NCBI GenBank assembly: GCA_015179045.1
Contig: WHUZ01000105.1
Span: 62,001 to 126,000, forward strand
DNA length: 64,000 nucleotides
Direction: 5' to 3'
From: Kalaharituber pfeilii
Taxonomy: Eukaryota > Ascomycota > Pezizomycetes > Pezizales > Pezizaceae
Shown: positions 31,308-42,500 of the stretch, piece after piece
How the letters are laid out: each line of letters opens with the position of its first letter
Position numbering within the stretch: the stretch's first letter is position 1
The notes under the pieces: model-generated
Told to the model about the DNA's origin: nothing
Database searches by the model: none
What the model saw: the letters and a program-made list of their open reading frames with translations, nothing else
Position numbers and translations under genes: made by a program

Positions 31308-31372
31308 TATCTCGGCATAGCCCACAGGGCGGCATGCGAGTAATGATATTCAAAAAAAAACATAAAAAAAAA
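31308..31372 (+). mobile_element. 65-bp tail-only LINE insertion
   Basis: ACAAGCTGGA is duplicated at 31298-31307 and 31373-31382. The insert is the 3' hairpin (CTCGG..GCGAG; GCCC-ACA-GGGC), TAATGATAT and an A-rich tail. Confidence 0.85.
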
Positions 31373-31382
31373 ACAAGCTGGA

Positions 31383-31886
31383 CTGTTATGTTACGGGAAA
31401 CGAAGTCGGTTGGTTTGCTGTTGTTCGAGGGATGCTAGCGCATGGATGTGACGTCAGCGAGTAAAGGTACTCAAGAGTCAGATCAAGTGACTGGAATGTC
31501 AGGAGTGGCAGGTACCCACTGGGACATATGGACGACGCTATGAACATCATACATAGAGCGGCGGGGAGAGGTAGGAAGAGGAACAGGAACATAAGAGTGA
31601 ATCCTGGGTGTAGATAAGCGGAACCTCTCCGGACAGGCAGATTCTGCCTGCCGCTCCCGGACCTCATCAGACGATAAACTTTACGCCATGACACTGTGAC
31701 ACAGGTACCAACATTGTGGGGTAGGTATGCTCAGTTGTTGGTACAGGCATATGGCAAGACAAGTTTTAAAGTGGACTAGTGACGTAAGTGCGTACCGTGC
31801 CCACTGGCTACCAAATGTCGGCCCATGCTGTGATCTACTAGTTTGAATGCATGATTACTCACTTAAGTAAAAAATGAAAAATGGAA
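31383..31886. other. Gene-free stretch
   Basis: No gene or repeat supported. Confidence 0.3.
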
Positions 31887-31898
31887 AAATAGATCTGA

Positions 31899-31930
31899 TT
31901 TTTTTTTTTTTTATATCATTAATCGCTTTC
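31899..31930 (-). mobile_element. 32-bp tail-only LINE insertion
   Basis: AAATAGATCTGA is duplicated at 31887-31898 and 31931-31942. On the minus strand the insert is GAAAGCGATTAATGATAT plus A14, only the 3' half of the hairpin. Confidence 0.85.
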
Positions 31931-31942
31931 AAATAGATCTGA

Positions 31943-32639
31943 ATTAATGAGCAGATGAAGAAACAAAAATGAAATTTTGGGTTTCCTGTAGTACCTCACC
32001 CTGTCATATTACTTACTCATCAGTTCCGGTCACTGCTGGTAGGCTTCGTCTTGCGCTGTCTCATGCTCGTAGGATGTTACATTTGGAGTACACTACTCCA
32101 GATGCACAAGAGCTTATTCATTTGCAGTGCAGAGCATTTTGAGGGTGTGCAATTGAGGTGCAGGTGTATGTAGTAAAAGGTTCAGGATATCCTGCAAAGC
32201 CTGACAATTTTGAAACTGCTGGATGAGCTACGCTGCTTTACAGGTTTGAATTCTTCGCTAGAAAGATTGGCATGACATTGCTCTGTTTAAATAATTTTGT
32301 TCCGCATACAAGCTACAATCCTATCGCAGAGACAAAAAAAAAAATAGGTTACCTCACTACAATATGTGAAGTTGAGAATGAGTCAATATTCAATGATCAC
32401 AATCCGGCAGCTTGAGACATTGACGGTGTAGGTTCGGTTGATGTAGTTAATAGCCATCTAGGATGAATTAAAGTGATTGGAATTGGTGTCTGCAATTCAA
32501 ACAATGGTCCAAGCTTGTTGTGACATGGAAGCGTGTATTGGTACAGCAAGTAATACTACTCATTACCAGCATTTGTTGCTGTAATAGCATGCGTTGGTTG
32601 AAAGGCTGTAGCTACATTGCTATTTACCAAGGCCCCCAA
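31943..32639. other. Gene-free stretch upstream of LINE-D
   Basis: No supported gene. LINE-D similarity becomes clear only from about 32640. Confidence 0.3.
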
Positions 32640-33475
32640 GAGAAACGCTGCTGTTTTCCGTACAAAACTGTCCTCTCAACAGAAAAAACAGTGCTAGGAG
32701 GGCAGTTAATGAAGGAGCTGGCTACTGAGCTGGCTGCAGACAGGATGCCGAAGGACTGGCAATTCAGCAAGGTGATTATGATCCCGAAGTCTGTCAGGGA
32801 TCGTACACAAGCAAAGAGCTGGAGGCCTATTCAACTCATTAATTGTGTGGGGAAACTGATGGAGAAGGTGGTCGCTGATGACCTGCAAGAAGCTGGATTG
32901 TTCCATCATGGGCAGTTTGGGGGAGTAAGGGGCAGGTCTGCAATTGATGCCTTATCCCGGGCAGTTGTGAAGAGCCAGAGAGCTCTGGCACGTGGCGGTG
33001 GAGCAGTGTGGATTATGGAGGATGTCAAGGGAGGCTTTGGGAACACACGTTGGGATATGGTCAAGCACCGAGTACAGGGTTCTAAAGCTGAAAAATGGTT
33101 GTCCTGGTTAGAGACCTTCTTCCGGGAGCGAGAGTTTGAGGTGGAATGGGATGGACAGGTGAGGGGCAATGGCAAGTCAAATGTAGGTGTACCACAGGGC
33201 TCGCCTTTATCCCCAGTCGTGTTTCTCCGGCCGATGCTACGAGACTGGAATGGGAAAGGGCGATCGCTGAAGCAGAAGACGAGGGCTGGACCAGCCACTA
33301 CACCGATGGCAGTCGCATGGACGACACGACTGGAGCAGGGACCTTCATGCAGCACCCACCGAAACGTAGAGTGTTTCACCTAGAAACCGCCCATCACTGG
33401 GAAACCACCCAAATTTATGGGACAATGGATAAAGCTCCTGTGGATGAGAATGGCCCTCAGGTGGGCTCAAATTAA
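32640..33475 (+). pseudogene. LINE-D: reverse transcriptase fused by deletion to RNase H
   Basis: RT fingers and palm: MPKDWQFSKVIMIPK, SWRPIQLINCVGKLMEKV, GGVRGRSAIDAL, motif A VWIMEDVKGGFGNT, motif B GVPQGSPLSPVVFL (about 33188-33228). Directly after this the DNA switches to the start of RNase H in another frame (PADATRLEWERAIAEAEDEGW, HYTDGSRMDDTTGAG). The YxDD motif, thumb and linker are therefore gone. A different LINE lineage from LINE-C and LINE-E (GGVRGRSAIDAL). No tail hairpin is found downstream. Confidence 0.8.
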
Positions 33476-33949
33476 AGCCAGAGCATGGGAGAATATAGTA
33501 AATTATTTTTTTGCACATTCCTTTTACCAATTTATAGCATATGAGTGGTGACATATTCTGGTATATATCCAGCCCTTATATTAGCCATGCTGTGAGTCGC
33601 CATGTGTGGAAGAGCTTACCTGAAGTCTTATATACTGAATATAAGCTCTACAGCCTATGCTGAAGACGTGTAGCAAGTTTGGTTGTGACTGCACTAATAC
33701 CCACAGAGTACCAATGGCATACTCTAGTGAACATTTTTCCTATTTCGGTAAAGGTAATACTGGGTGTTTGTGCAAAGAAGAATATCAATAGGGACTATCT
33801 AAAATCATGAAATAGCAATATATGTATAGGAAGATACTTTCTGAATAGCTTACAGCACTGGCTGCTGATTTGGACACATGAGTACTATAGTATATATATG
33901 TGTATAAAAACTCAATTACTCAACATAATGCATAGAAGTACTTGATTAT
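33476..33949. other. Gene-free stretch between LINE fragments
   Basis: No gene supported; AT-rich, with a TATATATATG run near 33890. Confidence 0.3.
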
Positions 33950-34343
33950 ATGAGAAACTGTTCCAGCCCTTCTCTTCGGCGTCTGCGATGACCTTTTCCC
34001 ATTCTTGCTTGTCGGCATCTGCCGGAAGGGTGGGTAGTGTGGCTAAGGGGAGGAGTGGTCTGTGGTTCAGTGTCCCTCTCAGGTATCTGCAATCCTGGAT
34101 CTCCTCTCTCAGTTGTTTATTATGGAAGTATACGGCTCGCGCCTCTACCCTGCTGCGTTCTCCTTCTGTGAATGATTGTATCGACTCCAGGTTGGTGAGC
34201 CCTTCCACCAGGTCTCGTCTCGAACCTCATGGTACGCCGGTGATTTCTCGGGCCACCGTGTACTGCCACTTTTCGAGATCTCTGGTCTTGGAGGTTTCAG
34301 GAGCCCCTCGTGCATATTCTTTCCATGCCCAGCAATCCCATGT

Positions 34344-35152
34344 GGCGAAGACCACCCCACCCTCGACCCGGAAAAGGAAAGGCAATTTATGTACCTAACA
34401 CCTCGCCGTAGCCTATCAGGCGGCACGCGAGTAATGAAATAAAAAAAAAAAAAAAAAAAAAGGAAAGGCAAACAGCCGTCGACTCAGACACCATACGAGA
34501 TCAAGCGACGACTGGACGCAAAAGAGGCCAATAAAATTGCGACCTCTCCTCCGGTTGAGACAGCGGGTAGCACCCCGGCTGCCCCCACCACACCAGCCAT
34601 AACCCCGACCACGACCACCGAACTACCAACACCCGCCCTCGCCCCCGCCCCTCACCCCCGCCCCCGCCCCCAGACATCACCTCCACGCTCCAAAACCAGC
34701 CCACGACCTCCGACCAGCCCCGGCAACCAACACGGCATTGTTATACACGGCATTGCCTTGGGGAAAGACCTGGGTAAGGTCAGGAGATGGCTGGAGACAA
34801 CTAACAAGGAATTAGGCAAGATAAGAGGCATCAGATGGCTGCGGAAGAAGACTACCCTGATGGAGGAAGGAAAGCAGACAAGTTCGGCGGTGTTATATTT
34901 GGAGACACAGAAGGACGTTGGGAAAGTCAGACTTGGGGGAAGATGGCTGAGAACGGAGATTTACGAGCCGGACAGAGGAAGGAAATAGGCAGGCTCGGTA
35001 CATCTCTTCCCACCCGCATCACACTTGAGCACCGCGGGAAATACATGTATTTAAGACAATTTTCTTTTCTTATAGCTTTTTACAATAAACCCTCGCCATA
35101 GCCCACAGGGCGGCACGCGAGTAATGAAATAAAAAAAAAAAAAAAAAAAAAA
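34344..35152 (+). mobile_element. ORF1-only LINE (element B), 5'-truncated, nested in LINE-C
   Basis: AATCCCATGT flanks it at 34334-34343 and 35153-35162. The frame (split by the 75-bp insertion at 34386-34460) reads RKRKGKQ..TPYEIKRRLDAKEANKIA, a Thr/Pro-rich part, then GIVIHGIALGKDLGKVRRWL ... GIRWLRKK ... SSAVLYLETQKDVGKVRLGG and stops at 34988 (EPDRGRK). The tail is CTCGCC...GCGAG with GCCC-ACA-GGGC, TAATGAAAT and about 24 A. No RT. Confidence 0.9.
34386..34460 (+). mobile_element. 75-bp tail-only LINE insertion nested in element B
   Basis: AGGAAAGGCAA is duplicated at 34375-34385 and 34461-34471. The insert is a short leader, hairpin CTCGCC...GCGAG with GCCT-ATC-AGGC (same version as LINE-A), TAATGAAAT and about 21 A. 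Third layer of nesting here. Confidence 0.9.
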
Positions 35153-36032
35153 AATCCCATGTTCCGATCGTGCGGGCTGCGCTGGTGTACAGGTGCGTTT
35201 CTTGTTCAGGGATAGTTGCGTTAGTCTTGACGCCACTCTCCATGCTGCCCTGTCGAGCTGTAGCCGTCTCCTGTGGTGTTGGTGATATTTTAATTCCCAG
35301 TCTACTGTCAGTACGTTAGTCTATATGCTGGGCCCTTGACCCCTATAATTAGAGTCTCTGATTTGTTAGGGTCTATCTCGTAACCCTCTGCTGGTGCTTC
35401 GGCCATCAGGGTTGTGCAATGCATCTTTATGGCTTTCCGTAGTCTGGGTAGTAATGTGTTAGATAATATGCTGTAGAAGTCATCCACATAAGACCTCATG
35501 AAGTTTCTTTGGTCTGCCTTTTCGGCCACTGGTGATAGCGGGGATCCCTGTGGTGTGCTATCTGTCATTCTGCCTGTTGCTCGTCTTTGGCTGTCCCAAA
35601 CTAAATGGAAGTTATTTGGCGCTAGGAAGGATTCCACAAAGGCTGCCAGGTTGACGTCGATTTCCTTGATGCGTTCTACGACTCTGTCCCTTCTGAGAAA
35701 GTTGAAGGCTGACTTGATATCGTCTACGGCTATTGCTACCCATTCTTTTTGGTTTAGTCTGTGGTATTTTTCCTTTAGTGTCTGTCTTTGTAGGTTTTCT
35801 GCCCCCCGGTGGAGTCTGCCCCCTAATTGTGTTTCCCGGAAGAGGGTGTCCTGCTTTTGGAGGTCTGTAATGACCTTTTGGCCTAATTTGGCAACCAGAT
35901 TGAGCAGGGTTATCAGTCTCCAGCTTCCGTCTTGGTCCCTGGGCTTCCCTTTCTGTAGCAACAAGTGGGTATTCATCCATCTTTGAATACTAGTAAATTA
36001 GCAAAACAACCATATGACAATATATCGAACAC

Positions 36033-36425
36033 TAGTGAGCGGCACGAGCCGAGCCTGGCATGATCTCGAGCTGGCTCGAGCTCAAACGAGCCAAGATCAT
36101 GCTTGTGTTTTTCTTGACAGCTCGCTAAAATGCTTAGCCAGTGCAAGGTTTCATAAACTGTAAATACCTAATATAGTAAGAATTAGAGACTTGGAGCTCA
36201 TTCTGACCTACCAACAACTTCGAAATGCACAATTTAGCTGATAGTAGTGAGAAAGATGAAAATTTAGCTTAGTTTAGTTTAGTTTGTCAATATTATGTAT
36301 ATAATCAATCCAGGCTCGAGCTCATGCCACGCCAGCTCGAGCCAGCTCGAGCCGAGCTCACTTACTCACGAGCTGGCTCGAGCTCACCCTCCAGCTCGGC
36401 TCGAGCTAGCTCGTGCCGCTCACTA
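36033..36425. mobile_element. hAT-type MITE
   Basis: TCGAACAC (8 bp) lies on both sides (36025-36032 and 36426-36433). Ends are TAGTGAGCGGCACGAGC and its inverse. Subterminal regions are full of GAGCTCGAGCC / AGCTGGCTCGAGCTC motifs in both orientations. An 8-bp duplication and a TAG-starting short TIR fit hAT. The 393-bp interior is non-coding. Confidence 0.85.
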
Positions 36426-36570
36426 TCGAACACCTACAATGGTCCTACATAGCCGGAGCTCTATTAGCATTATTAGTGTAATGAATTCTAGCTGTTACTC
36501 CGGACAGGTATAAAGCTTAGTAGACGAGTACCTATTCATGATGAGGATGCAGTAGATAATACCATTCCTA

Positions 36571-36631
36571 TTTTTTTTTTTTTTTTTTTTTATGTCATTA
36601 CTCGCATGCCGCCTTGTAGGCTATGGCGAGG
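36571..36631 (-). mobile_element. 61-bp tail-only LINE insertion
   Basis: AATACCATTCCTA is duplicated at 36558-36570 and 36632-36644. The insert (minus) is CTCGCC...GCGAG with GCCT-ACA-AGGC, TAATGACAT and about 20 A. Confidence 0.9.
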
Positions 36632-36870
36632 AATACCATTCCTATGTAGGTGATTAATATTTCTTATCTGATTACTGAAATGCAAGAAGCAGAGAGGGTG
36701 TGTCATTACCAGTCTCAAGTTCCAGATCCCAGTTCTTCTTTAGAGCCAGAGTCCGAGAATCCACTCCACCCTCCCATTACTACCACTGAGGCTATTCAGT
36801 CTATTGATTCCCTTATACATTATATTGAACGTCTACCGGTTTACTCACTAGATGACACTACTTTTCATCA

Positions 36871-37524
36871 GCCTGATTGCAGCTTCGGGCGCCACACAGC
36901 CACCATCACCACCATCACAGCCAGCGCCGTCACCGGCACCGGCACCACCAGCACCCAAGACACCACCCACGCCGCCACCAAAACCAAGGCGAAAGCTCCC
37001 GACGCAGGAGGAGGCTTTCCGGCGGCACCAGGCCCGCAAGACCCCGCCACAAACCGCTTCGCCGACCACAGAAGATGCCACCACCAGGGGAGGAGTCGGC
37101 ATCGTAATACACGGTATTGCGTTGAGGAAGGACTTGGGGAAAGTGAAGAAGTGGTTGGCAGCAGCTAACGAGGGTTTGGGGAAGATTAAGGGAATTCGTT
37201 GGCTGAGGAAGCGGAACTTGCTGGAGGAGGCAGGCAAGACAACAAGTTCGGTGGTCGTATACTTGGAGAAAGAGGTGGACGTTGAGAAGGTTAGACTCTG
37301 CGGACGGTGGCACAGATCCGCTCGGTATGAGTCGGAGAGGGGGCGGAAATAAGGGGGACATACTGGGCGCAGTCCGCATTACTAGATAGTCCGCGGATAC
37401 TACATGTATTTAGGATTGGTGTTATTCTTTCGGTCCTTTTTTGAGTTTTTTTTAAATAAAAACCCTCGCCATAGCCCTTAGGGCGGCAAGCGAGTACTGA
37501 TATAAAAAAAAAAAAAAAAAAAAA
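36871..37524 (+). mobile_element. ORF1-only LINE (element C), 5'-truncated
   Basis: Joins the family inside the Pro-rich part (IAASGATQPPSPPSQ) and continues with GIVIHGIALRKDLGKVKKWL, GIRWLRKRNLL and SSVVVYLEKEVDVEKVRLCGRWH to a stop at 37350-37352. Tail: CTCGCC...GCGAG with GCCC-TTA-GGGC, TACTGATAT and about 22 A ending near 37524. A clean target duplication was not found, so the 5' limit (about 36871) is approximate. Confidence 0.8.
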
Positions 37525-38149
37525 TAGACCTCTCAGAGCTTGGTTCCACCTTTCAGCAATCTCCGCTTGCTTTAAAGTCAGACCAGCAACGTTCTCGGAA
37601 GCAGCAGACACTGACAACTTGATTTAAACCAGCCTCCAGCACTTAGTGACATAGTGTGTGCGTGTGGATTGCCAGGAGGGTTTTATAGATTTTATACGAG
37701 CGGGAGTGTCTGCGAGGGCTGCTTTGTCACGGTGAGGGCTATAGAAATATAGAGATACCGTTAAGTCTATTGAACTTAGAGTCGCAAGAACAGCAGGTTT
37801 ATATACATGAGGAAGCATGGCATAACGTGACTTGGGAAGGATGACTGAACAGGAAATTATCAGGGAAGATATCATATCACGAAAGGTGAGAAAGGCACGG
37901 GATGCGTGGCTTGCAAAGAGAACGCCGAGGCGTAAGCCACACGAAAGTTGACGTTGTGGCGTAATTCATACACAGTCCAATAGCGAGGTTAAATGCATGA
38001 GTGGAACGACAAGATAACAGAAAAAGATTGGTAACAGCAACAGGTGGCAACGGATGTAATGTTCCGACAGATTTCATTGCCACTTTTCGTTATAGCAAGA
38101 ACATTTTTAATTGGATGTAGATAGAAATAATTTCCCCTAAATTTTTTTT
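37525..38149. other. Gene-free stretch
   Basis: No gene supported. Confidence 0.3.
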
Positions 38150-38280
38150 TTCGTTTCGTTATCTAATGGGATTTCGTTACAGCAAGGGCAGAATAGGTAG
38201 AGAGGGAAATCGCCGAGCGCAGTGCGTTCGTAATAGCACGGTTTTCGCTATAGTGGGGCTCGTTATAGCAAGGTCTGGCT
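38150..38280. repeat. One end of a pogo/Tc1-like element
   Basis: Reads on the minus strand TACAGCCAGACCTTGCTATAAC, GAGCCCCACTATAGCG and similar TATAACGA/TATAGCGA blocks, the style of pogo-type terminal repeats with a TA at the edge. A further block (TTCGTTATAGCAAGAACA) lies near 38090. The other end is not in the window in recognisable form. Confidence 0.45.
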
Positions 38281-38941
38281 GTATGTCCAGTGGCCCAACA
38301 TTTATTCCCGGATGAGCGGCAGGCTGCAGCTAGGCAATATTGATAGCCAACTGAGCCCAACTCGTTGATAATGCAGATTACTAGTAGCTGCGAGTCCACT
38401 ATGATATTCATGCAATCATGCGCGTTTCTAGAGTAGTGGCTTACCACTCCAGGCGGTAGCTGCGTGAGTGTGTGAGAAAAGATGGGCACCAAATTGAGTC
38501 ACAGCCGCGCACAGACCTCATCTAATCGGTATGATTATGGAAAGGGAGACTCGTGAATTCCCAACTCTACATCTTTCAATATATTCCGATTTTAACATTC
38601 TTACGACTGGTCGGTGTCGATCGCATACTTAAGTATATGAACAACAATAAAAATGAATAAAATGAAAACCTAGACTGGTGAGGACGTTGGGGTATTTGAA
38701 CTCGTCTGCGGTACTCGTCGGAAAACATGAAAAAGAATTAGATTTTCCAACCTAAGATCATCTCAGGCCCCCGCATCCTCGCTGCCGCTGAAAAAATTTG
38801 CTGGGGAGTCTGCTGTGGTTGTGTAAACATAAACAAGGGCCACGTTAACAGACTTATTATTGTTTGGATACGGCTACCGAATTTTGCGCCTTTAACGCGA
38901 TTCGGCGCGCGAGTGAGTACGTTCATGGTGGGCTCTACTAG

Positions 38942-39010
38942 CCAGTAAAGTATGTATTCGGACAGGGCACATTAGTACTAGTACCCCTGTCCAAATACAT
39001 ATTTTACTGG
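38942..39010. repeat. 69-bp near-perfect palindrome (mini-MITE)
   Basis: Left arm CCAGTAAAGTATGTATTCGG/ACAGGG pairs with right arm CCCTGTCCAAATACATATTT/TACTGG, leaving a loop of about 17 nt containing TAGTACTAGTA. Two arm positions differ by G-T type changes. It could be a solo foldback of Tc1-like ends. It lies about 555 bp upstream of the helicase gene. Confidence 0.7.
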
Positions 39011-39565
39011 GAACATCTGCTGCCCAATCACATTCGTAGCCTCAGGGTCAGCAAGTGTCCGGCAATTGGTTTAGTTTTAGCGCAAATTGTGTGCCTCAGG
39101 CCAGAAATCACGTGTCAAATGATCTACATGCAGATCCTAGATGGGTGGCCTGCAGCAAATGGGAATAAGTGTAAGTAGACCCTAGTGCCAGGTTCTGTTC
39201 CACAATGTGGTCATCTTAAAAAGTTCCCATCTATCTCCTATCAATGTCAACCGTACACGCTTAAACAGTCGACACCAAACAACAAAACAAGACATTGCTT
39301 AATTCGAATGGGGGAGTTGTGAGCCGAAGAAAGCCCTACTGTTTCGTATTACCGACCGATTACGCAGAGTTTTTTCAGTTGCATCAATTGTATTGAGTTC
39401 TACCCTCTGGTTTTAAATCATGCGATTTATACGTCTTTTGGGTCTTTGAAATGCATTGAGAGTGACCTGCTGACTGCATTGATACGCAATAGTCTCGTCC
39501 AGGATATACAGCACTCTCGAACCGAAAATTCACTGAATACGAACACATCACAATCACTGCCTGCC
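39011..39565. promoter_or_regulatory. Upstream region of the helicase gene
   Basis: No gene. It holds the presumed promoter and 5' UTR; no clear TATA box. The start at 39566 (GCCATGG context) is the first ATG in frame. Confidence 0.35.
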
Positions 39566-42500
39566 ATGGCCACTCCTCCTACACCGCTTGCAACGCGCTT
39601 CACCAGCGCAGGTGCAGCATTTCCTAGTTTCGGCACAGCAAAGGCTGGGAAAAAAACGAAACAAACAGACCAATTTTACCGTCTGGTCGTCCTACAGCCA
39701 GCGCAAGACTATTCAGCATTCACTAATGCCCATCGGCTCCTGGCGCAGGATCCCTCGTCGATATATAACCTGCTTACAGTTGAAACGAGCAGAGACACAT
39801 TCATTTTAGGTTTCCAGGAATTATCAAAACCGGTCATCGAGTTCTATCGCAAGCTGAAGCCCTTTTTTCTCAAAGGAGCGGAGGAGAACAGACCGTTAGC
39901 GAAGGCACTGATTGAGGGCATTGTATTGCCTCTATTCGGGGAGCAGTACCAGGACCTTTTCACATCTGAGGAAATGGTTGACCTAATCTCAGTTGCATTA
40001 CAGAGCCATTATTATTGCGAGAGCGCTCCAGGCTTAATCATGCAGGTTTTCTCGAAACTAACCATGTTCCCAGACACCAAACTGTTGGAAAGGCTAGTCG
40101 CAAATCCTGTTGGTGCAGAAATTGTTGGAGATCTCATCAGAAATCAGAAATACGGGCGATCGTTGTTTGAGCACCGACACCCCATTCTCGTGACATGGAT
40201 TGACAGGCTTATCAAGCTCTCTGACTGTGGGTTTGATCACAACATTAGCGAACCTTGTGAGCATTGGAAGTCTATTTCCATCTTGCGAGAACACTATCCA
40301 CCGGCGGCAGCCTCAACTGAGCAAGTCTCGCAAGCACCAATCAAAGCAGCAAAGGTGAATCCGAAGAATATGCGCAAGCTGACAGCGGACGACAAAAAGT
40401 CGGGAGCCGCAGGGAGGGCAAAAAAGGAGACAATGGCGATTACGGTTCCTCAAGACCTTGCAGGTTTGCTTAAATCCTTTGGAAGTCCTGTACCAAAAAC
40501 CTTGGCCCAAGCACGGAATGAAGTTCAGCAACTAGAATTGGCCCGAGCTTTTGGGATTTTAGAAAAGATCGTTGGATCGTTCCCTTGTGGCGTTTGCTGT
40601 AAAACGCTTGCTAATGTTGGACATTCCATGACTCACCTTGGTAAATATGAAGAATCCTTTGGACGAATGACAGTGGAACAGGAAATTGAGGAACGCCGAA
40701 TAGAGAACGAGGGCCAGATCGAACGCAAGGAGTTGAAAGGGTTGGGGCTTTGGAGAATCGTTCTGTCCCGCCAGGCCATGAAAGACTTAGCAGATTCAGG
40801 AAAAGCAGGATCCTTCAAAGCCGTCGAGAATAAGCTACGCGAGCTTGCTTCAGGTAACTGGGGCGGAAGGAAGGCATTAACAAAGAAGCACGTCAATCCG
40901 GAGTTTCCAGTTCCGATCAAGAAGGCAGTATATGATGATAATGGCAGGATTGTATGGCACGTGCATATTGCATTTGATCAAACTATTGGAATGGCGTCGC
41001 AAGTAATCTTAGGTATGCCCTCATGCCCGTCGCCTCCTTCCTGTGCCTAAGGATATGCCACAGTGAGATCCTTTGGGCCCATCTTTTACTCTTACCGTGG
41101 GGCCCTACAGACATAAACTAACCAACTTTGTCCCTGTTAGTGTGGAGAATTGGAGATCACAAGGAGGTCGTTCAATCAGAAGGAGTTATTTCTCGACACC
41201 AAAAAACATTCGGAAAACAGTTTATCGAAGCCTGTAAGCTCCGCATTGAAGACCCCGGCACTGGAACTGTTCTTCCACAAACCTTCGACCGGGGAGTCCT
41301 TCAACAAGCGCATGTTACTGGAACCCTGACTAGGGATGAAAGTCTCGACTTGCACAATGCCATTATCACTGGGAAATTCTACACGTTGACCCAAATCATT
41401 CTCGACGGATTACTCAAAAGTGGAACCTCTGCTGAGTTTCCTTTCGACGTAGCCCAGGAGGAAATTGAGATCATCCGGCAGAAAACATCCTCATCAATCA
41501 TCCTTGGACGAAGCGGCACCGGCAAGACTACCTGTCTGGTTTTCAAACTCCTGGGGAGCTATTTAGCTAGCAAGCATAGTGCCGAAGACAAAAGGCCACT
41601 CCGGCAAATCTTTATCACTCGATCGGGAATTTTGGCTGGAAAACTGAACGACTACATCCGGAAACTAATCAGCTGCCAGCTTGGAAAATTTGAAAACGAT
41701 CAAGTTGATGAGGATCTAGAGCTCGAAAATATTAAGGAAAATGATGAGAATGCAGATGTTACCGACTTTTGGTCAATGCCCAATGATAGTTTTCCATTGG
41801 TATGTACGTATGAGAGGTTTTTGACATTGCTCGAGAGGAGCCTCAAGGTTGCGCAGAGGAAGCACTTCGATGACCATATTAATCATGTTGACCACCCCGA
41901 CGACTCACAGGCTCATAGAAGGAACAGCATTCTGCGGGCCTCGCAAGAGGTTCAGGTGGAAACATTTATCCGAGACTATTGGACACGCTTTTCAAATGGA
42001 CTCAAGAAGAACATGCCTGTTGACCTGGTATTCTCGGAAATCATGGGGACCATCAAAGGATCTACATCTTCACTTTCTGGCCTACAGCAGATTAGCCGCG
42101 AACAGTATTTAAGCAAGAGTTCTCGAGTAGCTCCTCTTTTTACCTCAGAAGCAGATAGAGGTCAAGTTTACAGTATTTACGAGAACTACGAGAAGTTGAA
42201 AGCAGAATATCGGGATTGGGACGGTGTAGATAGGACGAAGAATGTGTTTCTACTATTGCAGCAAAGCGGGCAAGCGATGACCTTACTTAAGGAAATTATT
42301 GAGGAAGTGTATGTCGATGGTGTGTAATACTTAAGCTTGTTCTTCTGAAAGAGGGAAGTACATCAAATTTCGCTAATTGGGTGTTCTACAGAAATTCAAG
42401 ATCAACGGCTCATCGAGATTGAGTTGATGTTAAGTTTGGTCAAATATCCAAGAGGCATTCACTTGGGTATGCTCCCTCAGCTGCGTTACACTATTCTCAA

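Larger units (their letters stand above)
33950..35995 (-). pseudogene. LINE-C ORF2 fragment, split by a nested ORF1-only element
   Basis: Minus-strand RT from about 35985: GSWRLITLLNLVAKLGQKV, RETQLGGRLHRGAENL, motif A VDDIKSAFNFL, motif B STPQGSPLSPV, motif C SYVDDFYS, then NKSETLIIG. It continues past the nested insertion as LEKWQYTVAREITGVP, a stop codon, and DLVEGLTNLESIQSF to about 33950. Compared with LINE-E it lacks about nine codons right after SPLSPV. The insertion at 34344-35152 (opposite strand) splits it. Both ends are truncated; RNase H and tail are missing. Confidence 0.85.
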
